Part shown: in pieces, positions 1 to 7,766 of the stretch
Numbering within the stretch: the first letter of the stretch is position 1
Layout of the letters: each line of letters opens with the position of its first letter
Assembly: GCA_964418645.1 (NCBI GenBank)
Contig: CAYQME010000050.1
Location: 1-17,733, forward strand
Direction of reading: 5' to 3'
Origin: JAADHG01 sp964418645
GTDB lineage: Bacteria; Bacteroidota; Bacteroidia; Flavobacteriales; Flavobacteriaceae
DNA length: 17,733 nt
The notes under the pieces: model-generated
What the model was told of the DNA's origin: nothing
Databases searched by the model: none
The model's input: only the letters and a program-made list of their open reading frames with translations
Translations under genes and position numbers: made by a program

Positions 1-23
1 ATAATCCTAATTTAAATAGTGAA

Positions 24-914
24 TTATTGAAATAAGTTTGAAGACAAATAGCGATCGCCTCTGTCGCAAATAATGGCAACAATAATACCTGATTTGATAG
101 TATTTGCAAGTTTCAAGGCACTAGCAACTGCTCCACCACTGCTCATCCCTGCAAAAATACCTTCTTCTTTGGCTAGTCTTCTTGTCATCATTTTAGCTTC
201 TTCTTCACTCACTTCTAAAACTTGATCTATTTTATATCTATCGAAGAATTTTGGAACATAATCAGGTGACCATTTTCTAATACCTGGGATTTTTGAATTA
301 TCTATAGGCTGAACTCCTATTATGGTTATGTTTTTATTTTTTTCTTTCAGATATGTTGACACGCCCATTATCGTTCCTGTGGTTCCCATGGCTGAAACAA
401 AGTGCGTTATTTCTCCTTGTGTATCCTTCCATATTTCTGGTCCAGTAGTTTTATAATGTGCTTTCCAATTGTCTGAGTTTTCAAATTGATTTAACAATAC
501 ATATCTTTTTTCATCCCGAAGTTTAAAAGCCAAATCCCTAGATCCTTCAATTCCATGATCTGCATCAGTTAAAATAACTTCAGCTCCATAAGCTCGCATT
601 GTTTTTACACGTTCTTCTGTTGAGTTTTCAGGCATTATCAAAATCATTTTTAATCCCAATAACTTTGCTATAAATGCTAATGCAATTCCTGTGTTTCCGC
701 TTGTAGCTTCAACCAGAATACTTCCTTTTTTAATATCGCCTCGTTTTAAGGCTTCATTAATCATATTGTAAGCAGGCCTGTCTTTTACGCTTCCACCTGG
801 ATTATCGCCTTCCAATTTTAATAAAAGTCTAACATTTTTATTTTGGACAATCCTAGTGACTTCAATTAAAGGCGTATTTCCAATTTGGTCTGTAATACCT
901 TTACTATATGTCAT
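24..914 (-). CDS. cysM: Cysteine synthase B (O-acetylserine sulfhydrylase, CysM type)
   Basis: PLP-dependent cytosolic enzyme that replaces the acetyl group of O-acetylserine with sulfide (or thiosulfate in CysM enzymes) to give cysteine, the last step of the operon's pathway. The 296-aa protein shows the family order: GNTPL at 12-16, the PLP lysine in GSVKDR (Lys44), the phosphate/substrate loop TSGNTG at 71-76, a GTTGT loop in the middle and SSGGAV near the C-terminus. The stretches AMRAYGAE-like (MRAYGAEV), GPEIW, EGIF and CDRGDRYLS resemble E. coli CysM more than CysK, so CysM is preferred; CysK cannot be formally excluded. The ATG overlaps the end of cysE by 11 bp, which implies translational coupling. 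It is the last gene of the operon seen; only 23 bp follow it, so any terminator is out of view. Confidence 0.93.
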   Translation of the reverse strand: MTYSKGITDQIGNTPLIEVTRIVQNKNVRLLLKLEGDNPGGSVKDRPAYNMINEALKRGDIKKGSILVEATSGNTGIALAFIAKLLGLKMILIMPENSTEERVKTMRAYGAEVILTDADHGIEGSRDLAFKLRDEKRYVLLNQFENSDNWKAHYKTTGPEIWKDTQGEITHFVSAMGTTGTIMGVSTYLKEKNKNITIIGVQPIDNSKIPGIRKWSPDYVPKFFDRYKIDQVLEVSEEEAKMMTRRLAKEEGIFAGMSSGGAVASALKLANTIKSGIIVAIICDRGDRYLSSNLFQ

Positions 915-1674
915 TTTTTTTAATGCTTATTTTAATTTCAGTTTGATAGGTCACTAATGAATTTTCTGGAACAGACCTAGTTATCCAAACGTTTGCTCCT
1001 ATAGTACTATTTGCTCCAATACTTATATCACCTCCTAAAATTGTGGCATTTGCATAAATGGTTACATTATCTTCAATAGTTGGGTGTCTTTTCGTTGAAG
1101 ACATACTTTTTTTTACCTGAATACCTCCCAAAGTTACCCCTTGAAAAATCTTAACATTACTTTTAATAATTGAAGTTTCTCCAATTACGATTCCCGTTCC
1201 ATGATCCACAAAAAATGAATCTCCAATGGTTGCCCCTGGATGCATATCAATTCCCGTAATACCATGTACATATTCGCTCATCATTCGTGGAATTAAAGGA
1301 ATATTTGATTCATAAAGTTCATGACTTAAACGATAAATAGCAATAGCATAAAAGCCAGGACAAGCTAAATACACCTCTTCTAAGCTTTTAGTTGCAGGAT
1401 CATTTTGCTCAATGGCAACAGCGTCTAAATCTAATTTTTTTCTAATCTCAGGGAATTTACTTTTAAAATTGTCCCAAACAGTTTCTCCTTTTTCAATCGA
1501 TAACTTAGACGCAATTTCTAAAAACATAGTTCTTAAAAATAAAGGTTCTTCTTCATTGCTATGTTGCTGTTCAAACAGCGTATAAAACAACCTTCTTGTA
1601 AAGATTTCAATAGTCTCTTTTAAACGAACATTATAGTTTTTAAAAACTGAATTCCCTTCTAATGATGAATTCAT
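904..1674 (-). CDS. cysE: Serine O-acetyltransferase
   Basis: Transfers acetyl from acetyl-CoA to L-serine, making the O-acetylserine used by the following cysM product. The 256-aa protein has an N-terminal helical half (about 1-140) and a left-handed beta-helix of hexapeptide repeats from about 142 to 240. Catalytic-type residues are visible: the Asp-His pair in VDHGTG (Asp157, His158), His145 in MHPG and His197 in KRHPT. The chain ends in Asn-Asp-Ile; a C-terminal isoleucine is the anchor by which CysE enters the active site of cysteine synthase in the well known cysteine synthase complex, so that interaction is plausible here. The reading frame overlaps cysM by 11 bp; a 77-bp gap separates it from the siroheme gene upstream, with no clear promoter in it. 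Feedback inhibition by cysteine is typical of the family, not shown here. Confidence 0.94.
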   Translation of the reverse strand: MNSSLEGNSVFKNYNVRLKETIEIFTRRLFYTLFEQQHSNEEEPLFLRTMFLEIASKLSIEKGETVWDNFKSKFPEIRKKLDLDAVAIEQNDPATKSLEEVYLACPGFYAIAIYRLSHELYESNIPLIPRMMSEYVHGITGIDMHPGATIGDSFFVDHGTGIVIGETSIIKSNVKIFQGVTLGGIQVKKSMSSTKRHPTIEDNVTIYANATILGGDISIGANSTIGANVWITRSVPENSLVTYQTEIKISIKKNDI

Positions 1675-1751
1675 TTTAGTTTCTTTTTAATTATTAATTA
1701 TCTACTAGTAATCTATAAATACTTCTATAATTTACAACATTAATCCTTACG

Positions 1752-2336
1752 CTATTTATGTTGTACAGTTAACAATTCTTTAGTCATCTTATTTAGACTC
1801 GAAACTTTTTTTGTGAAATCGCCTTTGATACCTTTTCGAAACCGATTTAAATTTTCTACTAAACTGTCCATTTCGTCTGGAATTACATCTTCAAAAAATT
1901 GACGTAACCGTTTTGCCATGGTGGGAGATTTTCCGTTAGTAGAAATGGCTATTTTTATATTTCCTTTTGTTACAATCCCTCCAAGGTAAAAATCACATAA
2001 ATCCGGGGTATCAGCAACGTTTATTAAAAGGTTTCTAATTTTAGCATCTTTATAGATTTGTTTATTAACCGCACCTCTATTAGTCGCCGCTATTACCAAA
2101 TCTTTTCCATATAAAAAGGATTCATCATAAGCTATTGTCATAATCTTGACATCAAATCTATCTGCCAAACCTTTAGTCTCATCTTTAAAAAAAGGAGCAA
2201 CTATAGTTACATTTGCATCAGGACTTGACTTTAATAAAAAGGTTAGTTTTTCTAACGCAACATTTCCTCCTCCAACTATTAAAACTTGAAGCTGATACAT
2301 TTTTAAAAAAATTGGATAAAGATTATTTCTTTCCAT
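1752..2336 (-). CDS. Precorrin-2 dehydrogenase (siroheme synthase N-terminal type)
   Basis: NAD-dependent oxidation of precorrin-2 to sirohydrochlorin, and possibly iron insertion, on the route to siroheme for the sulfite reductase encoded two genes upstream. The 194-aa protein corresponds to the CysG N-terminal half / Met8 / SirC family: a Rossmann loop VGGGNVA at 21-27, the conserved catalytic-type Asp109 in NVADTPDLCDF, and the SPTMAKRLR stretch (Ser137) that matches the CysG SPxxAR region. It is separate from, not fused to, the methyltransferase; the two genes are only 6 bp apart. Yeast Met8p does both dehydrogenation and chelation with one Asp, whereas SirC does only the first, so the ferrochelatase role is uncertain; no separate chelatase gene lies in the window. 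Confidence 0.9.
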   Translation of the reverse strand: MERNNLYPIFLKMYQLQVLIVGGGNVALEKLTFLLKSSPDANVTIVAPFFKDETKGLADRFDVKIMTIAYDESFLYGKDLVIAATNRGAVNKQIYKDAKIRNLLINVADTPDLCDFYLGGIVTKGNIKIAISTNGKSPTMAKRLRQFFEDVIPDEMDSLVENLNRFRKGIKGDFTKKVSSLNKMTKELLTVQHK

Positions 2337-2342
2337 GATTGC

Positions 2343-3119
2343 TTATTTATTAGTGTAATTAACGCTGACTTCCTCGTAAAACGATTTAAGTTTGTGGCTG
2401 TGTTTTACCACTTCTCCAATGACTATTATTGCAGGATTTGATAGTTCTTTATCTGTTACAACTTCAAGAATAGAATCAATAGTTCCAACGCCAAGGTTCT
2501 CATTTGACATTGTTCCGTTTTGAATAATCGCCGTTGCTACTTTTCCTTTGCCATTAGCTTGAAATAGTCTAACAATTTCGGGCAGTTTACTCATACCCAT
2601 CAATATGGCGACCGTGGCTGATGATTGAGCTGCCAAGGCTATATCATCCGATAATTTTCTAGCAGATGTTGTGCCAGTAATTACCCAAAAACTTTCGGCC
2701 ACTCCACGTTTGGTTAGTGAGATGCCTTGGTATGCAGGAACTGCTATAGATGATGATATTCCAGGCACAACCTCACATGTCACACCAAAAGCATCTGCAT
2801 GATCAATCTCCTCAGTGCCTCTTCCAAAAATAAATGGGTCACCTCCTTTTAAGCGCACTACATGACCGTATGAAAATGCCTGTTTAACAATAAGACTATT
2901 AATTTCATCTTGCGAAAAACTATGGTTTCCTTTACTTTTACCCACAAATATTTTTTGCGCAGATTTTGGCGCATACTCTAATAATTCTTTATTAATTAAG
3001 GCGTCATACAATACTACATCTGCTACAGCTAAAGCCTTAGCCCCTTTTATAGTTAACAAATCTGGATCTCCTGGTCCCGCTCCAACTAAAGTTAATTTTG
3101 GTGTTTTTCTATCTTTCAT
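2343..3119 (-). CDS. cobA: Uroporphyrinogen-III C-methyltransferase
   Basis: SAM-dependent enzyme (SUMT) that methylates uroporphyrinogen III at C-2 and C-7 to form precorrin-2, the first committed step to siroheme. The 258-aa length is that of a stand-alone SUMT. Family motifs are clear: VGAGPGDPDLLT at 12-23, RLKGGDPFIFGRG at 89-101 and VVPGISS at 117-123, followed by the typical tetrapyrrole methylase ITGT segment near 147-150. Its start overlaps the end of the sulfite reductase gene by 11 bp, and 6 bp separate it from the dehydrogenase gene after it. The context shows it supplies siroheme for sulfite reduction; a role in cobalamin synthesis is possible in principle but no cob genes are nearby. 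The symbol cobA is used for SUMT; sumT would be equivalent. Confidence 0.94.
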   Translation of the reverse strand: MKDRKTPKLTLVGAGPGDPDLLTIKGAKALAVADVVLYDALINKELLEYAPKSAQKIFVGKSKGNHSFSQDEINSLIVKQAFSYGHVVRLKGGDPFIFGRGTEEIDHADAFGVTCEVVPGISSSIAVPAYQGISLTKRGVAESFWVITGTTSARKLSDDIALAAQSSATVAILMGMSKLPEIVRLFQANGKGKVATAIIQNGTMSNENLGVGTIDSILEVVTDKELSNPAIIVIGEVVKHSHKLKSFYEEVSVNYTNK

Positions 3120-5208
3120 GTTCTAGTTCATTTGCTCTATAGGCTTCAATGGTTTCAAAAAACTCTATAGCTTGATTTATATATATTTTGGCAAATTTGG
3201 CAGTCGGTTCGTTTTCTTTTATTTGATACACCAAAGTTTTAAAGCTCGACTTAAGCGTTATTTTTTTAGTTTCTATAAAGGTTTCATCAAACTGATTAAT
3301 AATTCCCGCTTGCGTATTTGTTTTCTTATCTTCTGTGAGTAATAAGGCCTTTGCTCCATTTACAAAAGCTGCATACCCATGATAAATAGCATCAGACCAT
3401 TTTTCGTCTTTAAAAGATTCACTTGCTAAATCAACTTTCTCCTTAGCTTCTAGTATTAACGTTTCTACTAAATCTATTACTACTCCAGCACACTCACCGA
3501 CGCCAATTATATTAAGGTATTTATTATTATTTCCCCAATCTATAAAATCGCTTTCAACAAGATTGTCCGTTGCAGATAATGGTACTAAAAAATCATAAAA
3601 ATACTTTTTTCCTTGCCTGTCGTAATACTCTAAAAATGATTCTCTATTTAAAGCATTAGTATCAAAATCATCTAAAATTGAACGTAACGCTTTTGGCCCT
3701 CTCTTGGATGGTAATTTTATAACCTTATCTGAAAATCGACCTTCACCGTTACCCAAAACACCACCACCAAGTAAAATCTGTACTGCTGGAGCAACTAATT
3801 TTTCTTTAGTTTTTATAGACATCCCTTGAAAACCAATATGTGCCATATTGTGTTGCCCACAAGCGTTCATACAACCACTAATCTTTATAGTGACTTCTTT
3901 ATTATTTAGATATTGAGGGTATTCTTCTATTAATACACGCTCCAGTTCTGATGCCATTCCTGTACTACTCGCAATTCCTAAATTACAGGTATCTGTTCCT
4001 GGGCATGCAGTAATATCTGCTGAAGAATTATAGCCTAAATCTGTAAAATCTAGCTTCTTTAATTCTTGATAGAAGAATGGTAACAACGCTTCTTTTACAT
4101 GTCTTATAAGAATGTTTTGCCGCAAAGTGAATCGCAATTCATCAGCAGCATAATTTTTAATTAAAGCAGCTAATTTTCTAGCTTTTGCTGTTGAAAAATC
4201 TCCTAGTTTTACTTTTACTCCAATAGCAAATAACCCTTCTTGCTTTTGCATTATCACATTGGTGGTTCTCCAAGCTTCGAAATCATTTAAATCTTCAATA
4301 GTAACCATTGGAATATCAACCCTAGGGATAATTATTTCTTCATCAAAATTGTCAGTATTTATAACTACATCTTGAAGTGATAAGGCTTTTTGCTCCTCCT
4401 CAATCAACTTCACAAAATGCTCAAGGCCAATATCTTTGATTAAAAATTTCATTCTGGCTTTTTGCCTTCTGCTGCGTTCGCCGTGACGGTCAAAAACACG
4501 TAACACGCTTTCTGTAACTGGAATTATCTTATGTGCTGGTAAAAACTTATACAACTCATCGGCATGTCTTGGATTTGAGCCTAAACCTCCACCCAATACT
4601 ACCTTAAACCCTCGTTCGTTATTCCTAATTTTAGGAATAAACCCCAAATCGTGAACAAAACTCAACGCCGAATCCGCATCGGAAGCCGAGAAAGAAATCT
4701 TAAACTTTCTACCCATTTCCTGACAGATTGGATTTCTTAAAAAGAACTGAAATACTGCGTGAGCATACGGTGAAACATCAAAAGGTTCATTTATATCAAT
4801 CCCAGCAGTTTCACTAGCAGTTACATTTCTCACTGTGTTACCACATGCTTCCCGCAAGGTGATATCATCACGTTCTAGTTGTGCCCAAAGTTCTGGAGTT
4901 CTGTCTAAGTTTACATAATGAATTTGAATATCTTGCCTCGTAGTAATATGCAATCTGCCTGTTGAATATTCATCTGAAACCTCCGAAATTCTACCCAATT
5001 GATTACTAGTAATCTTACCATATGGCAGTTTTATACGAATCATTTGCACACCAAATTGACGCTGGCCGTAAACACCACGGGCTAACCGTAAATTTCTAAA
5101 ACGCTCTTCATTAATACGCCCTTCTTGAAACAATCGAATCTTTTTTTCTAATTCGATAATATCCTTTTGGACTACTGGGCTTTCTATTTCGGTTCTAAAA
5201 CTTCGCAT
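3109..5208 (-). CDS. Ferredoxin-type sulfite (nitrite) reductase with C-terminal HEPN-like domain
   Basis: Siroheme/4Fe-4S enzyme, most likely reducing sulfite to sulfide with six electrons in the cytosol. The 699-aa chain has two ferredoxin-like/NIR-SIR repeats: the first with TGRLHITTRQ (83-91), the second with ELRFTLRQNI (357-366). The cluster and siroheme ligands are in C402-x5-C408 and C446-x3-C450 (SGCMNAC). After about residue 560, where the family normally ends, comes a GVGECAG motif (Cys573) and then a roughly 110-residue helical tail (583-690) rich in aromatic and alanine positions, resembling a HEPN domain. The related nitrite reductases share the core fold, so sulfite is chosen from context: cysH upstream, siroheme genes downstream. 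No NADPH flavoprotein partner is in the window, so ferredoxin is the likely donor (inference). It lies 12 bp after cysH and overlaps cobA by 11 bp. Confidence 0.9.
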   Translation of the reverse strand: MRSFRTEIESPVVQKDIIELEKKIRLFQEGRINEERFRNLRLARGVYGQRQFGVQMIRIKLPYGKITSNQLGRISEVSDEYSTGRLHITTRQDIQIHYVNLDRTPELWAQLERDDITLREACGNTVRNVTASETAGIDINEPFDVSPYAHAVFQFFLRNPICQEMGRKFKISFSASDADSALSFVHDLGFIPKIRNNERGFKVVLGGGLGSNPRHADELYKFLPAHKIIPVTESVLRVFDRHGERSRRQKARMKFLIKDIGLEHFVKLIEEEQKALSLQDVVINTDNFDEEIIIPRVDIPMVTIEDLNDFEAWRTTNVIMQKQEGLFAIGVKVKLGDFSTAKARKLAALIKNYAADELRFTLRQNILIRHVKEALLPFFYQELKKLDFTDLGYNSSADITACPGTDTCNLGIASSTGMASELERVLIEEYPQYLNNKEVTIKISGCMNACGQHNMAHIGFQGMSIKTKEKLVAPAVQILLGGGVLGNGEGRFSDKVIKLPSKRGPKALRSILDDFDTNALNRESFLEYYDRQGKKYFYDFLVPLSATDNLVESDFIDWGNNNKYLNIIGVGECAGVVIDLVETLILEAKEKVDLASESFKDEKWSDAIYHGYAAFVNGAKALLLTEDKKTNTQAGIINQFDETFIETKKITLKSSFKTLVYQIKENEPTAKFAKIYINQAIEFFETIEAYRANELEHER

Positions 5209-5220
5209 AATTATGTTTAA

Positions 5221-5850
5221 TTATTGAAAGTGAATTCCACATTCTCTATTTGACAACACTTTTGTAACATCAACATAAGATTCATTTTTTGGTAAATTAT
5301 GAGTCTGCATATACTGGTTTAAATCACTATCTGTCCAGTAATAAAAAGGGCTTACTTTTAATATCCCATCTTTACTAAAACTTAATATATCTTTAGAATT
5401 CCTGTATTCGGTTTGTCTTACTCTAATATTAGTAAACCACACTTTTGGCTGATGCTCCTTTAATGCTCTTCTAAATGGCTCTAACTTTACAATTTCTGTA
5501 AATTCTGTATGTTTTGGATCATTAACTCCTGGAAAACCTAAAGTTGATTCTATAAATGCTCTACTCTGTAATGGAACATATGCATGAACATTTAATTGAA
5601 AATTATTAATTAAATTAATGGCATGATTATACGTTTCTGATGTATTAAAACCAGTGTCGCACCAGATAACATCAATATTTTTATCTCTTCGATGGAATGT
5701 GCTTAAAAGCACCGACGAATAGACTCCAAAACTAGTTGTCACTATTCTATTTTTAGATAAGGACAAAGCCCAGTTTATTATTTCATCTGGTTTTTTATTC
5801 TTTAATTCTTTATTTAATATTTCTAAATTCAAGTTTATTATTTTTTCCAT
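5221..5850 (-). CDS. cysH: Phosphoadenylyl-sulfate (PAPS) reductase
   Basis: Reduces activated sulfate (PAPS) to sulfite with thioredoxin; first gene of the sulfur operon. The 209-aa protein has the PP-loop TTSFGVYSS at 38-46, WCDTGF at 63-68, the KLEPFRRAL stretch at 122-130 and the C-terminal ECGIH motif with the single redox cysteine Cys204. The two CC pairs that bind the 4Fe-4S cluster in APS reductases are absent, so the protein is of the PAPS, thioredoxin-dependent type; this is a prediction from motif absence. It starts at an ATG 134 bp after the Rrf2 gene, with a promoter and operator candidate between them, and ends 12 bp before the sulfite reductase gene. cysD/cysN and APS kinase, which make its substrate, are not in this window. 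Confidence 0.92.
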   Translation of the reverse strand: MEKIINLNLEILNKELKNKKPDEIINWALSLSKNRIVTTSFGVYSSVLLSTFHRRDKNIDVIWCDTGFNTSETYNHAINLINNFQLNVHAYVPLQSRAFIESTLGFPGVNDPKHTEFTEIVKLEPFRRALKEHQPKVWFTNIRVRQTEYRNSKDILSFSKDGILKVSPFYYWTDSDLNQYMQTHNLPKNESYVDVTKVLSNRECGIHFQ

Positions 5851-5912
5851 TCTTTTGGGTTAAATTTTAGGTCTAAAGCACAATCAAATCAATCTAAATT
5901 TAATTAATACTA

Positions 5913-5928
5913 TTATCCTATCGGATAA
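5913..5928. promoter_or_regulatory. Palindromic operator candidate for the cysH operon
   Basis: Perfect inverted repeat with arms TTATCC and GGATAA around a 4-base TATC spacer; the outer CTA..TAG bases add partial symmetry. It begins 13 bp downstream of the predicted -7 box of the cysH promoter, so it would lie just after the transcription start and could block RNA polymerase. The Rrf2-type regulator gene directly upstream is the obvious candidate binder. No second copy was seen in the other intergenic stretches of the window. The assignment is inference from position and symmetry. Confidence 0.5.
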
Positions 5929-5941
5929 CTAGATTAATGTA

Positions 5942-5973
5942 CAAATATATTGTAATATTTTAATAATCAACAA
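5942..5973 (-). promoter_or_regulatory. Bacteroidetes-type promoter of the cysH operon
   Basis: On the minus strand, TATATTTG (5942-5949) exactly fits the Bacteroidetes -7 consensus TAnnTTTG, and TTG at 5968-5970 (or 5971-5973) lies 18 (or 21) bases upstream, within the usual spacing for the -33 element. Transcription would start near 5935 and leave a leader of about 85 nt before the cysH ATG. This separates the cysH operon from the metZ-rrf2 pair, although read-through from upstream remains possible. Confidence 0.6.
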
Positions 5974-5984
5974 ATTTTATGGTT

Positions 5985-6398
5985 TTAATGTAAAATTAAA
6001 TCGGCTAACGACTTATTATTGAAAATATTAAGTGTGCTATCTCTTACTTCTATCATCAAGTTATGAACAGCACAGGCATTTTCGTCCGGACAATCGTCAC
6101 ACTTTTCATAAAAGTTTAAACTCACACAAGGAACCATAGCAATGGGTCCTTCTAAAATTCGCATGACTCCAGACATTTTAATATCCTCAGGGCTTTTTAG
6201 TAAATAATAACCTCCGCCCTTTCCTTTTTTAGACCCCAAAAACCCAGATTTACGCAGTGTTAACAAAATACTTTCTAAATATTTTTGAGAAATAGATTCG
6301 CTTTTTGCTATGGTTGCAATCTGCACGGGAGTATTGTTTTCTTGTCTCGCTATAAAGGCAAGTGCTTTTAGCCCATATTTTGTTTTCTTAGAAAGCAT
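5985..6398 (-). CDS. Rrf2-family transcriptional regulator (probable sulfur/cysteine regulator)
   Basis: Small DNA-binding repressor-type protein of the IscR/CymR family, 137 aa. The N-terminal winged helix starts MLSKKTKYGLKAL and includes the recognition-region pattern SQKYLESILLTLRKSGFL (37-54) followed by the wing KKGKGGGYYL (57-66). The LEGPIA segment at 82-87 precedes a cysteine-rich part: Cys91, Cys100, Cys103 and Cys109 (C-x8-C-x2-C-x5-C), then a helical dimerisation end. The cysteines could bind an Fe-S cluster or another metal, or sense redox/sulfide; CymR itself lacks them, so the ligand differs or is unknown. The gene lies 33 bp after metZ, probably in the same transcript, and just upstream of the cysH promoter with its palindrome. 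Control of sulfate assimilation is inferred from this placement. IscR proper is less likely because no isc/suf genes are near. Confidence 0.85.
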   Translation of the reverse strand: MLSKKTKYGLKALAFIARQENNTPVQIATIAKSESISQKYLESILLTLRKSGFLGSKKGKGGGYYLLKSPEDIKMSGVMRILEGPIAMVPCVSLNFYEKCDDCPDENACAVHNLMIEVRDSTLNIFNNKSLADLILH

Positions 6399-6431
6399 GA
6401 TGCTAATATAGACATTTGGCTATAAATAAAA

Positions 6432-7601
6432 CTAGCTATCTAACGCTTGATTTAAATCATTAATAATATCATTAACATTTTCTAGACCAACAGATACTCT
6501 AACCAAACCATCAGTAATACTTACTTCTAACCGATCTGTTTCCGATAATTTACTATGTGTGGTTGATGCTGGATGCGTTACTATACTACGTGTATCTCCT
6601 AAATTCGCAGACAAAGAGCATAATTTAATGGTATCTAAAAATAGACGTCCAGCTTCTACACCACCTTTAACCTCAAAGGCAACAATACTTCCTCCTTGGC
6701 TCATTTGTTTTTTTGCAACATCATATTGCGGATGCGATTTCAAAAACGGATACTTTACCCAATTCACTTTTATGTGACCTTCTAAAAATTGGGCTACTTT
6801 TAAAGCGTTTTCACAATGTCTATCCACCCTTACTGCAAGTGTTTCTAAACTTTTAGAAAGGATCCAAGCATTAAATGGCGACATTGCTGGTCCTGTATTT
6901 CTCGAAAACAAATAAATCTCTCTTACCAAATCGGCTCTTCCTACCACTACACCTCCTAAAACCCGTCCTTGCCCATCCAATAATTTGGTTGCTGAATGAA
7001 TTACCAAATCGGCACCAAAATTTATAGGTTGCTGCAGATATGGTGTAGCAAAACAATTGTCAATCACTAATATCAGATTATTCTTTTTTGCAATTTGTCC
7101 CAAAACTTCCAAATCTATAATATCTACTGCTGGATTTGTGGGTGATTCAGCATATAAAATCTTTGTATTTGGGGTGATTAAACTTTCAATAGTATCAACC
7201 TCATCTACTTTAAAATAGCTTGTTGTAATATTCCACTTCGGAAAGAACTTAGTAAATAAGGTATGTGTTGAACCAAATATCGACTGTGCAGAAACAATAT
7301 GGTCGCCACTATTTAACAAAGCTGCAAGGGTTGAAAACACCGCTGCCATTCCCGAAGCAAATGCATAACCGGATTCTGCACCTTCCATAGCTATAATTTT
7401 ATTGACAAACTCGCTGGTGTTGGGATTTGTAAATCGACTATAGAGATTTTTCTCCTTTTCTTCAGCAAAAGAAGCACGCATATCTTCGGCATCATCAAAT
7501 ACAAAACTCGATGTTAAAAATAAGGGGGTAGAATGTTCGGAAAATTGCGAGCGTTCCGTTTGATTTCTTATGGCTTGTGTTTCAAATTGTTTATTGTTCA
7601 T
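6432..7601 (-). CDS. metZ: O-succinyl/O-acetylhomoserine sulfhydrylase (trans-sulfuration enzyme family)
   Basis: PLP enzyme of the Cys/Met metabolism family, 389 aa, that most likely adds sulfide to an O-acylhomoserine to give homocysteine directly, bypassing cystathionine. Family marks: YSRFTNPN at 54-61, the ASGMAA loop at 82-87, Asp181 in VIDNCFATP, and the PLP lysine in HSATKLLDGQGR (Lys206). The LDGQGRVLGG sequence after the lysine is typical of MetZ-like proteins rather than of cystathionine gamma-synthase (usually HGH), and the neighbour MetX and the sulfide-producing operon support sulfhydrylation. Whether the acyl group is acetyl or succinyl cannot be read from the sequence. It sits 165 bp after the metX-thrA fusion, so it may share its SAM-controlled transcript, and 33 bp before the Rrf2 gene. 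Cystathionine gamma-lyase/synthase is the main alternative. Confidence 0.85.
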   Translation of the reverse strand: MNNKQFETQAIRNQTERSQFSEHSTPLFLTSSFVFDDAEDMRASFAEEKEKNLYSRFTNPNTSEFVNKIIAMEGAESGYAFASGMAAVFSTLAALLNSGDHIVSAQSIFGSTHTLFTKFFPKWNITTSYFKVDEVDTIESLITPNTKILYAESPTNPAVDIIDLEVLGQIAKKNNLILVIDNCFATPYLQQPINFGADLVIHSATKLLDGQGRVLGGVVVGRADLVREIYLFSRNTGPAMSPFNAWILSKSLETLAVRVDRHCENALKVAQFLEGHIKVNWVKYPFLKSHPQYDVAKKQMSQGGSIVAFEVKGGVEAGRLFLDTIKLCSLSANLGDTRSIVTHPASTTHSKLSETDRLEVSITDGLVRVSVGLENVNDIINDLNQALDS

Positions 7602-7712
7602 TGTATTTATTTTATAATGCCTAAAAGTTATACCTGTTACTACGAGTGAAATTCTTAATGAATTTATTATCGAGAAGCACTCTTAGTATTTAATTTATTT
7701 ATTTTCGATACA

Positions 7713-7729
7713 CCAAATAAGAAATTTGG
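7713..7729. repeat. Short inverted repeat between the metX-thrA fusion gene and metZ
   Basis: CCAAAT and ATTTGG flank a 5-base spacer. It lies in the 165-bp gap before metZ, 112 bp from the metZ ATG. On the minus strand the hairpin is not followed by a U-run, so it is not a convincing terminator; an operator or a chance palindrome in A+T-rich DNA are both possible. I see no good TAnnTTTG promoter in the rest of this gap. Confidence 0.25.
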
Positions 7730-7766
7730 CTCTCAAACTGACATAAATCTCTTAATCATAATTACG

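Noticed and set aside
2305..2330. GGATAA within the start of the precorrin-2 dehydrogenase gene as another Rrf2 site
   Set aside because: Only one half-site, inside coding sequence, without a TTATCC partner at the right spacing.
6559..7056. Open frames of 72 and 61 aa on both strands inside metZ
   Set aside because: They lie wholly within the well supported metZ frame and encode nothing recognisable.
7630..7690. TGTTACTACGAGTGAAATTC as a decayed type-2 palindromic repeat before metZ
   Set aside because: Similar to the right end of the type-2 element over about 22 bases but with several mismatches and no matching partner end; too weak to list.
7602..7766. A second SAM riboswitch before metZ
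   Set aside because: None of the S-box core blocks are present in this gap.
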